Source of the DNA: Bacteroidia bacterium
GTDB lineage: Bacteria > Bacteroidota > Bacteroidia > AKYH767-A > OLB10
DNA: 12,752 nt
Assembly (NCBI GenBank): GCA_025450095.1
Contig: JANWID010000316.1
Location: forward strand, 1-12,752
Direction of reading: 5' to 3'
This document shows, one piece after another, positions 1-6,809 of the stretch; the first letter of the stretch is position 1, and each line of letters starts with the position of its first letter. The notes under the pieces are model-generated. The model was not told the DNA's origin. It ran no database searches and saw only the letters and a program-made list of their open reading frames with translations. The translations under genes were made by a program, and so were the position numbers.

Positions 1-36
1 AACAAAACGGACAGCATTTTTGCTGTCCGTTTTGTT
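1..36. terminator. Strong intrinsic terminator hairpin at the left edge
   Basis: Bases 1-16 and 21-36 are exact reverse complements, giving a 16-bp perfect stem with a TTTT loop at 17-20. The stem holds a GC-rich core (CGGACAGC) and ends in T-rich sequence on the plus strand (33-39). This is the form of a Rho-independent terminator for a plus-strand gene to the left of the window. The symmetric A-rich and T-rich ends mean it could also work on the other strand. Confidence 0.85.
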
Positions 37-136
37 TTTATGGACCCAACGAATGATAACAAAATGGTAATTTACTCTCATTTTTAGAGAATATTTATGA
101 AATCTTCATGTCGGTCAGGATTCAGTTCTGATTTGG

Positions 137-144
137 TATATTTG
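137..144 (+). promoter_or_regulatory. Bacteroidota -7 promoter element for the T9SS cargo gene
   Basis: TATATTTG at 137-144 matches the Bacteroidota primary sigma-factor -7 consensus TAnnTTTG exactly and lies 19 nt before the ATG at 164. No clear TTTG/TTG -33 element is visible at the normal distance, so the call rests on the -7 box and its position. The start ATG has no strong Shine-Dalgarno sequence, which is normal in this phylum. Confidence 0.5.
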
Positions 145-163
145 ATCAGCTAAACCGGGAACC

Positions 164-1855
164 ATGAAAAAATTATTGGGTATTATTTCCATGCTTTTGT
201 TCAGTTGGAACACTTACGGACAAACCACTATTTCAATAAAACTTGATGCAGGAGGGGAAGATGCTACCATAGATGATTTTAACCAGGCACAGAATAACCC
301 CAATGAAGTTGAATATTTTTCAGGATCCTGGACGATCGGGGGAACTGCCGTAACCTGGCGCAATTTTTTCAAATTTGACTTTTCAGTATTTCCAGCAAAT
401 GCTGTTATTCAATCGGCACAATTGAATCTTTATTTTGCTCCGTTGAATAATTTTAGTGCTACTGACACTTCGCTTACAAATTCCAATGAAAGTGTGTTGC
501 AGCGCGTTACCGGATCCTGGAGTGAGAATGCGGTGACCTGGAATAATCAACCAGCTACCACATCGCAAAATCAGGTTGTTCTTCCTGCCAGTATTTCACC
601 TACTCAGGATTATCTTATGACGGATGTTACTGCTTTAGTCCAGGATATTATCAGCTCGGGTTCCAATGACGGGTTCATGCTTCGGTTACAAAATGAAACT
701 CCCTATGCACGACTTATTTTTGCATCCGGCGATTATCCGGATTCTTCACTACATCCTGAATTGATCATCACCTATACACTTTGTAACACATATGTAATGG
801 ACGATAATGGTGAAGATGCCACCATTGATACATACAATCCGGGGAACAATTATCCGAATGAAATCGAACTCGACTCAGAAGGCTGGACAATAAATGGCAC
901 TGCGGTTACATGGAGGTCATTATTAAAATTTGATTTTACAACTATTCCCGCTAATGCTATAATTAACAGCGCTCATTTATCCTTATTTTATGCTGACACT
1001 AATAATTTTGGAAATGCGATGCATTCGTCACTGACGCATTCCAATGAAAGTGTAATTCTGCGTGTATTGGACCCGTGGTCAGAAAACCAGGTTACCTGGA
1101 ACAATCAACCCGGAACTACCACCTCGAACCAGGTTCTGATACCGCAAAGTGTTACCGGATATGATGATTATATCGGACTCGATGTAACAGGTCAGATTCA
1201 GGATATGATGTCTGCACCCAATGGTAACCAGGGTTTCATGATCCGCCTGACTGATGAAACTTATTATGCTCAAATGTTGTTTGCATCAGGTGATAACCCA
1301 CACCTCAATAAGCATCCATCCCTTGAAGTTTGTTATTCCATACCGACAGGATTACAAAACAATATCTCGTCCGCAGTAAAATTCCAGGTATACCCGAATC
1401 CATCAACAGGAGAATTTAATATCCTGTCTGATAACATACTTTCTGTTAGGATTTATAATTCTATTGGTGAACTCATTTATCAAAATGAAAAAGTTGCCAG
1501 ATCTGCAAATTCACTTCAAATCGATCTTGATCATTCCTCTCCGGGTATTTATTTTGTCATTGTAAATCCCGGACCCGGACAGTTAGTTCAAAAAATTATA
1601 ATTCAAGGATTTTTTGAATTACTAAGTAGAAGCAGGATTACTTCTTTTGATATTCTTCCCAGGATTTTTCTTTGTAAATACCGGTGCCATAATATTTCAA
1701 AATTGGCATCAATTCATCTTTTACCAGGTAACTTTGAACCGGTGCAGTCATCAGCGCAAAATTTTCATCCATCAAAACGTATGAGGGATATCCCATTTTA
1801 CCACTTAAAAGGGAAATTGCAAGTTCGTTTGCTTTATAATCGGGAACGTATTTGA
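164..1855 (+). CDS. Secreted tandem DNRLRE-domain protein with type IX sorting domain (C-terminus probably read-through)
   Basis: This is an exported protein of unknown ligand. Residues 1-19 form a signal peptide, with likely cleavage before Q20. Two homologous domains of about 185 residues follow (about 22-206 and 207-392), each with the DNRLRE/CBM96-like core: GEDATID near its start, then WSENxVTWNNQP around residues 120-130 and 306-316. Residues 405-481 are a type A T9SS sorting domain (YPNPSTGEF at 410-418, SPGIYFV later, ending KIIIQ). Such domains direct passage through the type IX machinery and are normally the last residues of the protein. Here the frame continues for residues 482-563, and from base 1638 this segment is the antisense of the neighbouring thioredoxin-like gene, so I regard it as read-through after a lost stop. 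No catalytic domain is visible; a structural or carbohydrate-binding surface role is inference. Confidence 0.8.
   Translation: MKKLLGIISMLLFSWNTYGQTTISIKLDAGGEDATIDDFNQAQNNPNEVEYFSGSWTIGGTAVTWRNFFKFDFSVFPANAVIQSAQLNLYFAPLNNFSATDTSLTNSNESVLQRVTGSWSENAVTWNNQPATTSQNQVVLPASISPTQDYLMTDVTALVQDIISSGSNDGFMLRLQNETPYARLIFASGDYPDSSLHPELIITYTLCNTYVMDDNGEDATIDTYNPGNNYPNEIELDSEGWTINGTAVTWRSLLKFDFTTIPANAIINSAHLSLFYADTNNFGNAMHSSLTHSNESVILRVLDPWSENQVTWNNQPGTTTSNQVLIPQSVTGYDDYIGLDVTGQIQDMMSAPNGNQGFMIRLTDETYYAQMLFASGDNPHLNKHPSLEVCYSIPTGLQNNISSAVKFQVYPNPSTGEFNILSDNILSVRIYNSIGELIYQNEKVARSANSLQIDLDHSSPGIYFVIVNPGPGQLVQKIIIQGFFELLSRSRITSFDILPRIFLCKYRCHNISKLASIHLLPGNFEPVQSSAQNFHPSKRMRDIPFYHLKGKLQVRLLYNRERI
227..1339 (+). 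repeat. Internal duplication: two tandem DNRLRE-type domains
   Basis: The protein encoded here repeats itself with a period of 185-186 residues (about 557 nt). Matching landmarks are GEDATID (from residues 31 and 216), TAVTWR, the LxFDF strand, TxSNESV and WSENxVTWNNQP. The copies are clearly alike as protein but diverged in DNA, so the duplication is old and maintained rather than recent. Confidence 0.85.
1590..1621 (-). terminator. Probable intrinsic terminator of the thioredoxin-like gene
   Basis: TAATTCAA (1599-1606) and TTGAATTA (1614-1621) are exact reverse complements around a 7-nt loop. Read on the minus strand, the hairpin starts 17 nt after the stop at 1638 and is followed by TAA and six T residues (1595-1590). 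The stem is AT-rich and so rather weak. It overlaps the codons where the plus-strand sorting domain should end, so it may once have served both convergent genes. Confidence 0.45.
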
Positions 1856-2207
1856 ACTCCTTCTCACGGAAATGAATGGTATCACGGGTTTCAGCATTGA
1901 ATTTTACTGGATAATAATGCTCGTTAATAAAACTTATAACTTCAGCATCTTTAAAAGTGGTAGCATCCATTTTCTTACACCAACCGCACCAGCTGGTATA
2001 AACATCGACAAAGATCTTTTTTGGATTTTTTTCCGAGCGTAACACAGCTTCTTCAAAGCTGATCCATTGGATACCATCTGAAGGTGTTTCGATCTTCCCC
2101 ATACCTCCATTACCATCGGCATGAGGTTGCGCTTCACATGATGATACAGTTACCTGCAACCAAATAGAAATACAAATCAGAAGCAAGCCGGATTTATTGA
2201 TTTTCAT
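1638..2207 (-). CDS. Thioredoxin-fold lipoprotein (DUF255/thioredoxin_7 type)
   Basis: The 189-residue protein begins with a lipoprotein signal (hydrophobic stretch about 8-20, lipobox VSSC with C24 as the lipidated residue), so it should be anchored to a membrane outside the cytoplasm. The mature part has a thioredoxin-like fold of the 'thiol:disulfide interchange, thioredoxin_7' kind. The strand KIFVDVYTSW leads into the redox motif WCGWCKKM (C74 and C77), and the cis-proline before strand 4 is GYPSYV (P141). Between them lies an insertion (about 105-128) with TRDTIHFREKEF, as is common in Bacteroidota members. It probably reduces or isomerises disulfides in envelope proteins; the partner is unknown. 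The ATG at 2207 gives a complete signal peptide. It converges on the T9SS cargo gene, whose reading frame overlaps its 3' end by 218 bp. Confidence 0.88.
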   Translation of the reverse strand: MKINKSGLLLICISIWLQVTVSSCEAQPHADGNGGMGKIETPSDGIQWISFEEAVLRSEKNPKKIFVDVYTSWCGWCKKMDATTFKDAEVISFINEHYYPVKFNAETRDTIHFREKEFKYVPDYKANELAISLLSGKMGYPSYVLMDENFALMTAPVQSYLVKDELMPILKYYGTGIYKEKSWEEYQKK

Positions 2208-2279
2208 GAATGTAATATTTTCAGTTATGTAAAATTACCGAATATTTTCCCGGATTCACCCGGCATGATTCAAACAACA

Positions 2280-2311
2280 AAACAGGACGATGTTTGTTCC
2301 CCGTCCTGTTT
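2280..2311 (-). terminator. Intrinsic terminator after the OPT transporter gene
   Basis: AAACAGGACG (2280-2289) and CGTCCTGTTT (2302-2311) form a 10-bp stem with a 12-nt loop. On the minus strand it lies 19 nt beyond the transporter stop at 2331 and runs into T-rich sequence (TGTTGTTTG). It separates the transporter pair from the thioredoxin-like gene downstream. Confidence 0.65.
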
Positions 2312-2330
2312 ATTAAATTTAAAATAAATA

Positions 2331-4385
2331 CTAATCTTTCCGGGTTGCAACTCTATAGAGAACGATTGCAAGAACTGTGAAGAATGCTGCACCCAATACC
2401 TGGAATCCACCAGTTCCCAGCATTGCAGTAAGCTGATGCTCCATGTTAACTTTTCCAAGCGATTCCGCAATGCCATCATCCACTGATAACAATGCCACAA
2501 TGACGCCTGCCAGTGCACCTCCTGCAACCAGGCCTGTTGCAAAAAGACTTCCTTTACCGAGTTCTGCATCTTCAACAACCTGGTTGCTCTTAGACATTTT
2601 CCAGTCAGCAATTCCTTTAATAACGCCACCTGCAAAAATAGGTAGGGTAGTAGAGAGCGGCAGGTAAGCACCAACAGCGAATGAAAGTGCTTTCACACCG
2701 CATAGTTCCATGGTAATTGCCAGGAAAACTCCAACCAACACAAACTGCCAATCAAGATTGAATGAAAGCAGACCTTTGATCAAAGTCGCCATAAGCGTAC
2801 CCTGAGGTGCCGGGAATTTATCACTACCGATGGCGTGTGTGATCCCCTGGGCTGCCATTTCTGCAGTCGGTTTGTCCAATATCTGCACAGTAAGCCCAAT
2901 AACGATCGACGATACAATAGCGCCAACAAATAATGAAATCTGTTGATACTTTGGAGTAGCACCAACAATATATCCCGTTTTCAAATCCTGTGAAGTTGCA
3001 CCGGCATTGGCTGCTGCAATACAAATCATACTTCCAACAACCAGCGCCATTGGTTCGAAAACTTTACCTGTCCATCCTACAGCAATAAAAATTAAAGCGG
3101 TTCCCATGAGGGTGGCAATGGTCATTCCGGAAATGGGGTTGGAGGAAGATCCTATGATGCCGACAATACGACTGGAAACAGTAACGAAAAAGAAACCGAA
3201 TACCACCACAAGAACTCCGATAAGTAATTTGTTCAGGATGCTATCACCTGGAATCTGCGGAAGCAATGCCATCAGCATTACCAATGCAATGCTTCCGATG
3301 ATCACGGTTTTAAAAGAAAGGTCATTTTCCGTGCGTGATACAACACTACCATCGGTTTTTTCTTTCATTGAGCTTACACTTTCGCGAAAAGAAGTGACTA
3401 TGGTAGGAAGTGTTTTAATCAATGTGATAAAACCTCCGGCAGCTACGGCACCCGCACCGATTTGCCTGACATATGCACGATAAACCGCAGCAGCAGTATT
3501 CGTGAAAGAATGGCTTTCCGGATTCCATCCACCGGGTCCACCCGGAGTCATCAGATCCTTCAGGTAACCAAGCTTAATGAGCTGTAATGCTATAACATCA
3601 GCAGGTACAAGGGATGCCAGCAATGGAATCAATCCAAGCCAGGCAAGGACTCCTCCAGCAACCAATACTCCAGCTATTTTTGGTCCGATGATATAACCAA
3701 CTCCAAGATATTCCGGAGTAATTTCACCATTCACAGTCGCTGACGGGAAAAATCTATTGGATTGTTTAGTTACCCATGCAGGTGTTTCGGCAATAACATG
3801 AAAAACTTTCTGAAGCATGGCATAAGCCAAGGCGAATCCAAGCCCCCAATATGCAGTTTTGGCAAAATCACCTCCTTTTTCACCAGCGATCAATACTGAT
3901 GCACAGGCTGTACCTTCCGGATATGGAAGTGTTTCATGTTCCTTCACAATTAGTGATCTCCGTAACGGGATCATCATAAGTGTTCCTAAGATTCCTCCAA
4001 ATACTGCCAGGGTAAATATGGTCCAGTAATTAAAGAATTGAGCTCCGCTACTTACTCCCTGTTCATTTGCCGAAAGAAATAAAAATCCGGGCAATGTAAA
4101 TACCACACCTGCAGCTATGGATTCACCTGCTGATCCTGTAGTCTGGATAATATTATTTTCAAGAATAGTGGTCTTGAAAAATTTTCTTCCCATTGAAATT
4201 GCCAGAACCGCAATCGGGATGGACGCGGAAACAGTGAGTCCGGCTTTCAGCGCAAGGTAAACCGTTGCGGCTCCGAAAATAATCCCGAACATGGCACCCA
4301 ACAGTATGGATTTTACTGTAAATTCAGCAACAGAATCTGTAGCTGAAATATAAGGGCGGAATTCTTTCCTGGTAACTGGATCCAT
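2331..4385 (-). CDS. OPT-family oligopeptide transporter
   Basis: A 684-residue polytopic membrane protein of the prokaryotic OPT family, which imports oligopeptides (some members move metal chelates) using the proton gradient. Family signatures are clear: AGLTVSASIPIAVLAISMGR at about 48-67, ENNIIQTTGSAGESIAAG at 76-93, LPYPEGTACA at 153-162, SSSNPISGMTI at 413-423 and TSQDLKTGYIVGATP at 464-478. These last motifs lie in the conserved loops of this family. Hydrophobic segments run through the whole length, and the size matches full-length bacterial members. The ATG at 4385 gives the usual short cytoplasmic N-terminus before the first helix (about 24-46). It lies 53 bp downstream of the POT gene in the same direction and ends before a terminator hairpin, so the two probably share a transcript. 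The exact substrate cannot be read from sequence. Confidence 0.93.
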   Translation of the reverse strand: MDPVTRKEFRPYISATDSVAEFTVKSILLGAMFGIIFGAATVYLALKAGLTVSASIPIAVLAISMGRKFFKTTILENNIIQTTGSAGESIAAGVVFTLPGFLFLSANEQGVSSGAQFFNYWTIFTLAVFGGILGTLMMIPLRRSLIVKEHETLPYPEGTACASVLIAGEKGGDFAKTAYWGLGFALAYAMLQKVFHVIAETPAWVTKQSNRFFPSATVNGEITPEYLGVGYIIGPKIAGVLVAGGVLAWLGLIPLLASLVPADVIALQLIKLGYLKDLMTPGGPGGWNPESHSFTNTAAAVYRAYVRQIGAGAVAAGGFITLIKTLPTIVTSFRESVSSMKEKTDGSVVSRTENDLSFKTVIIGSIALVMLMALLPQIPGDSILNKLLIGVLVVVFGFFFVTVSSRIVGIIGSSSNPISGMTIATLMGTALIFIAVGWTGKVFEPMALVVGSMICIAAANAGATSQDLKTGYIVGATPKYQQISLFVGAIVSSIVIGLTVQILDKPTAEMAAQGITHAIGSDKFPAPQGTLMATLIKGLLSFNLDWQFVLVGVFLAITMELCGVKALSFAVGAYLPLSTTLPIFAGGVIKGIADWKMSKSNQVVEDAELGKGSLFATGLVAGGALAGVIVALLSVDDGIAESLGKVNMEHQLTAMLGTGGFQVLGAAFFTVLAIVLYRVATRKD

Positions 4386-4393
4386 AAGCAGTT

Positions 4394-4425
4394 TTGAAGT
4401 TATTACAGTTATATTATGACTTCAA
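4394..4425 (-). promoter_or_regulatory. Inverted repeat in the POT-OPT intergenic gap
   Basis: TTGAAGT (4394-4400) and ACTTCAA (4419-4425) form a 7-bp stem with an 18-nt AT-rich loop inside the 53-bp gap between the two transporter genes. No T-run follows on the minus strand, so it is a poor terminator. It could be an mRNA processing or stability element, or an operator, that sets the ratio of the two products. Only the repeat itself is seen; the role is inferred. Confidence 0.3.
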
Positions 4426-4438
4426 TATAAAGCAGGCA

Positions 4439-6211
4439 TCAGTTAACGCCGTGCATCATCTTGATCAGTTTCTTGTAAAGTAATACCAACAACAGCGATG
4501 CGCCACCACTCAACACAATGAAGACACAGAAGAAAATAAACAAATTGGAAATTTCGATTCCGAGAAAACTCGGGATTTTCGCAGTTGCATCGGCGGGAGA
4601 TTCACCGGCTCCGGGAGGAATAAGTGCGCTCAGTGTTCCGGCGAATTTATTGGCGGCAGCATTGGCAAGGAACCAGGTTCCCATAAGTAATGATGACAAA
4701 CGAAGCGGTGCCAGTTTGCTCACCATACTCAACCCGATTGGAGAGAGACACAGTTCACCCATAGTATGAACAATATAAAGTGCGAACAGCCAGAACATGC
4801 CAATTTTTGTTTGGGCATCAACACCGTGTACAGCATATGCGATAATAACATATCCCAGGCCTACAAGTCCAAGTCCCATCGCCATTTTCAATGGTGATGA
4901 CGGTTCCATATTGCTTTTTGCGAGACGTCCCCACAGCATAGTAAAAACAGGTGCCAAAACAATAATTGCAAGTGGATTGATAGACTGGAACCAGGATGCA
5001 GGGAATTCAGAAAAATGGAGGTCTTTGATGTACCCGCCGAAGGTTAATGCAGCAAGAATCACAACGCTGATGATCTGAACCACGCGGGTGGAATTTTGCG
5101 TCCAGCTGAAAAACCATCCGAATGCTTTTGAAAGATAATATGCCAGAACAGCTCCCCCAATCAAAATAACATAAGCCGAAATATTGATTTCAATAGCACG
5201 GTTCACCTGTTCATCAGCAAATAATGTCAGGGATGCACCTGCCTGCTCGAAGCAGGCCCAGAAAAACACAACGAAGAATGCAAGAATGAAAATCACAATG
5301 ATCCGTTCTCGTTCATCCTTTGTCAGCGATTTATCGGTGAGAATGACGAGTGGCATTACGATCATGGAAGTATAAATGAGATAGGCCACCAGGTCGATAT
5401 TTGCAATTGTATGCGCCAGCGTACCTCCAGTACCGACAGCCTGTACACCGAACATCCATTCTACAATTGTCTGGAAATTCAACAGTGCATATATGAAGGC
5501 GATGCAACCCAGAATGACTCCGTATGTTCCTGCGCCCATACGTTGTTTTGGCATTCCCAGGGGTTTTCCTGCCGGATCAACCAGGTGTTTGTTCTTTAAA
5601 ATTTCAAATGAAATGGTACTTATAATCATCCCGATTCCTGCGGCCAGGAATCCGTATTTAAAGTCGTGTATATTTCCGGTATCACCCAATCCTCCACAGA
5701 TCAATGGGGAAAAGAAAGCGCCCATATTAATTCCCATATAGAAAATGGTAAAGGCTCCGTCAATCCGGGAATCATTTTGAGGATATAACTGACCGACCAT
5801 GGTAGAAATATTCGGTTTGAAAAATCCATTTCCGATAATCAGGAAAGTCAGGCCGGACCACATCATAGCAACGCTGGCTGCACTTTGCATACCATCGGTT
5901 ACAGCATTTCCGCTGGCAAACATCAGCAATTGTCCTATCGCCATCAGGATACCACCCACGAGAATGCTGCGACGGTTCCCCCAGAATTTATCAGAGATAT
6001 ATCCTCCCAGCAGTGGAGTCAGATAAACCAATCCTGTAAAGCTTCCATAAATATTCGAGGAGTCGGCATCCGTCATGAAAAGGGCCTTGCTCATAAACAA
6101 AATGAATATGGCTCGCATTCCATAATAACTGAAACGCTCCCACATCTCCGTAAAAAATAAAAGGTATAATCCTTTGGGATGACCCTGGCTTACAGTGCTG
6201 CTGTTTGTCAT
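4439..6211 (-). CDS. POT/PTR2-family proton-coupled peptide symporter
   Basis: A 590-residue major-facilitator protein of the peptide transporter (POT/PTR2/NPF) family, which imports di- and tripeptides together with protons across the inner membrane. Visible hallmarks are the proton-coupling motif ExxERFxYYG at residues 22-31 on helix 1, the PTR2 signature GGYISDKFWGNRRS at 69-82, GNGFFKPNIS at 127-136, FYMGINMG at 157-164, an FEQAGASL segment on a later helix, and the conserved GELCLSPIGLSMVSKLAP stretch near the C-terminal helices. Length and helix pattern fit the 14-helix bacterial subgroup that includes DtpA and DtpT. The ATG at 6211 places the first helix correctly. It leads a probable two-gene unit with the OPT gene and is divergent from the cold-shock gene. 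No convincing Bacteroidota promoter was found upstream. Confidence 0.94.
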   Translation of the reverse strand: MTNSSTVSQGHPKGLYLLFFTEMWERFSYYGMRAIFILFMSKALFMTDADSSNIYGSFTGLVYLTPLLGGYISDKFWGNRRSILVGGILMAIGQLLMFASGNAVTDGMQSAASVAMMWSGLTFLIIGNGFFKPNISTMVGQLYPQNDSRIDGAFTIFYMGINMGAFFSPLICGGLGDTGNIHDFKYGFLAAGIGMIISTISFEILKNKHLVDPAGKPLGMPKQRMGAGTYGVILGCIAFIYALLNFQTIVEWMFGVQAVGTGGTLAHTIANIDLVAYLIYTSMIVMPLVILTDKSLTKDERERIIVIFILAFFVVFFWACFEQAGASLTLFADEQVNRAIEINISAYVILIGGAVLAYYLSKAFGWFFSWTQNSTRVVQIISVVILAALTFGGYIKDLHFSEFPASWFQSINPLAIIVLAPVFTMLWGRLAKSNMEPSSPLKMAMGLGLVGLGYVIIAYAVHGVDAQTKIGMFWLFALYIVHTMGELCLSPIGLSMVSKLAPLRLSSLLMGTWFLANAAANKFAGTLSALIPPGAGESPADATAKIPSFLGIEISNLFIFFCVFIVLSGGASLLLVLLYKKLIKMMHGVN

Positions 6212-6327
6212 AAATTGGTTTTTGGTATTTTAAAGTTCGGCGGCTAATGTACATTATTTTTGGAAATACCCATTTCATTTCTAACGGTGGATCGGGTTTT
6301 CACATTCATATGTTTAATGTCCACGAT

Positions 6328-6358
6328 TTTGAATTTTGTCAAATTAATTTTACATTTG
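6328..6358 (+). promoter_or_regulatory. Bacteroidota-type promoter of the cold-shock gene
   Basis: The -7 box TACATTTG (6351-6358) matches TAnnTTTG exactly. The -33 element TTTG (6328-6331) lies 19 nt upstream, within the known spacing for the Bacteroidota primary sigma factor. Transcription would begin roughly 25-30 nt before the ATG at 6392. This is the best-formed promoter in the window. Confidence 0.7.
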
Positions 6359-6391
6359 GTTTACCTAAGTCTAACCCTATATTCATAAAAA

Positions 6392-6589
6392 ATGGCAACA
6401 GGAGTAATTAAGTTTTTTAATCGAAAAAAAGGTTTCGGTTTTATTAAGTACGATGATTCGGAAAAGGAAATTTTTGTGCATGCCACCAATATGGCTGACA
6501 AAAGAATTATCCAGGAAAACGATAAGGTTTCGTTTGAAGAGAAGGAAGGGGAGCGGGGCGTATCAGCCTTTAATGTAAGGAAAATTTAA
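6392..6589 (+). CDS. Cold-shock domain protein (CspA family)
   Basis: A 65-residue single-domain OB-fold protein that binds single-stranded RNA and DNA in the cytoplasm, acting as an RNA chaperone or antiterminator. Both RNA-binding motifs are present: RNP1 as KGFGFIKY (residues 13-20) and RNP2 as IFVHAT (27-32). The N-terminal MATGVIKFFN is typical, though an asparagine-arginine-lysine run precedes KGFGF where many homologues have the sequence N-x-x-K. The length is normal for the family. It stands alone: the gene on its left is divergent and phoH on its right is convergent, with its own promoter just upstream. Whether it responds to cold or acts constitutively cannot be told from sequence. 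The region downstream is unusually rich in inverted repeats. Confidence 0.93.
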   Translation: MATGVIKFFNRKKGFGFIKYDDSEKEIFVHATNMADKRIIQENDKVSFEEKEGERGVSAFNVRKI

Positions 6590-6809
6590 CCTTATTGCCT
6601 TAGCCAGGTCTGGTATTTCAGGGGAACAGGATGTGCGTACTTCTACCTGTTGAAATGTACGCGCCTGAATGGCTTTTCATCGATCTAAAAATTAACATTC
6701 AGGGTTTCGGATCAACAGAGCTTCGGGTATCTTAAGTTCTCGGTGATTACTTATTTCCCAGTCGTGGGATACTATTGGCTTGTCCGTGAAAATCTGGCAA
6801 TACTAATTC
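6590..6809. other. Non-coding region between csp and phoH with competing inverted repeats
   Basis: No convincing gene is seen here. The plus strand can form hairpin A, 6615-6619 plus 6625-6630 with 6646-6656 (11 bp, one 5-nt bulge). It can also form hairpin B, 6633-6640 with 6657-6664 (8 bp including one G-U pair), whose 5' arm lies in the loop of A. Further repeats are CCTGAAT (6664-6670) with ATTCAGG (6697-6703), and TCCCA (6756-6760) with TGGGA (6765-6769) around a GTCG tetraloop. None is followed by a U-run, so a classical terminator for either convergent gene is missing. It may be a structured 3' UTR or a small RNA. Confidence 0.4.

Noticed and set aside
1638..1855. C-terminal 73 residues of the T9SS protein as a real extra domain
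   Set aside because: The segment is the exact antisense of the thioredoxin-like gene, which has a signal, a WCGWC motif and a cis-proline. The tail has no recognisable fold.
3007..3483. 158-codon plus-strand open frame inside the OPT gene
   Set aside because: It is antisense to a well-conserved membrane protein, has no recognisable domain, and is low-complexity in a way expected from reverse-read hydrophobic codons.
6338..6343. TTGACA on the minus strand, a possible sigma-70 -35 box for the POT gene
   Set aside because: Bacteroidota primary sigma factor does not use this element, and no TATAAT lies at 17 nt. The same bases belong to the cold-shock promoter region.
6756..6769. TCCCA/TGGGA hairpin as the terminator of phoH
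   Set aside because: The stem has only five pairs and no T-run follows on the minus strand.
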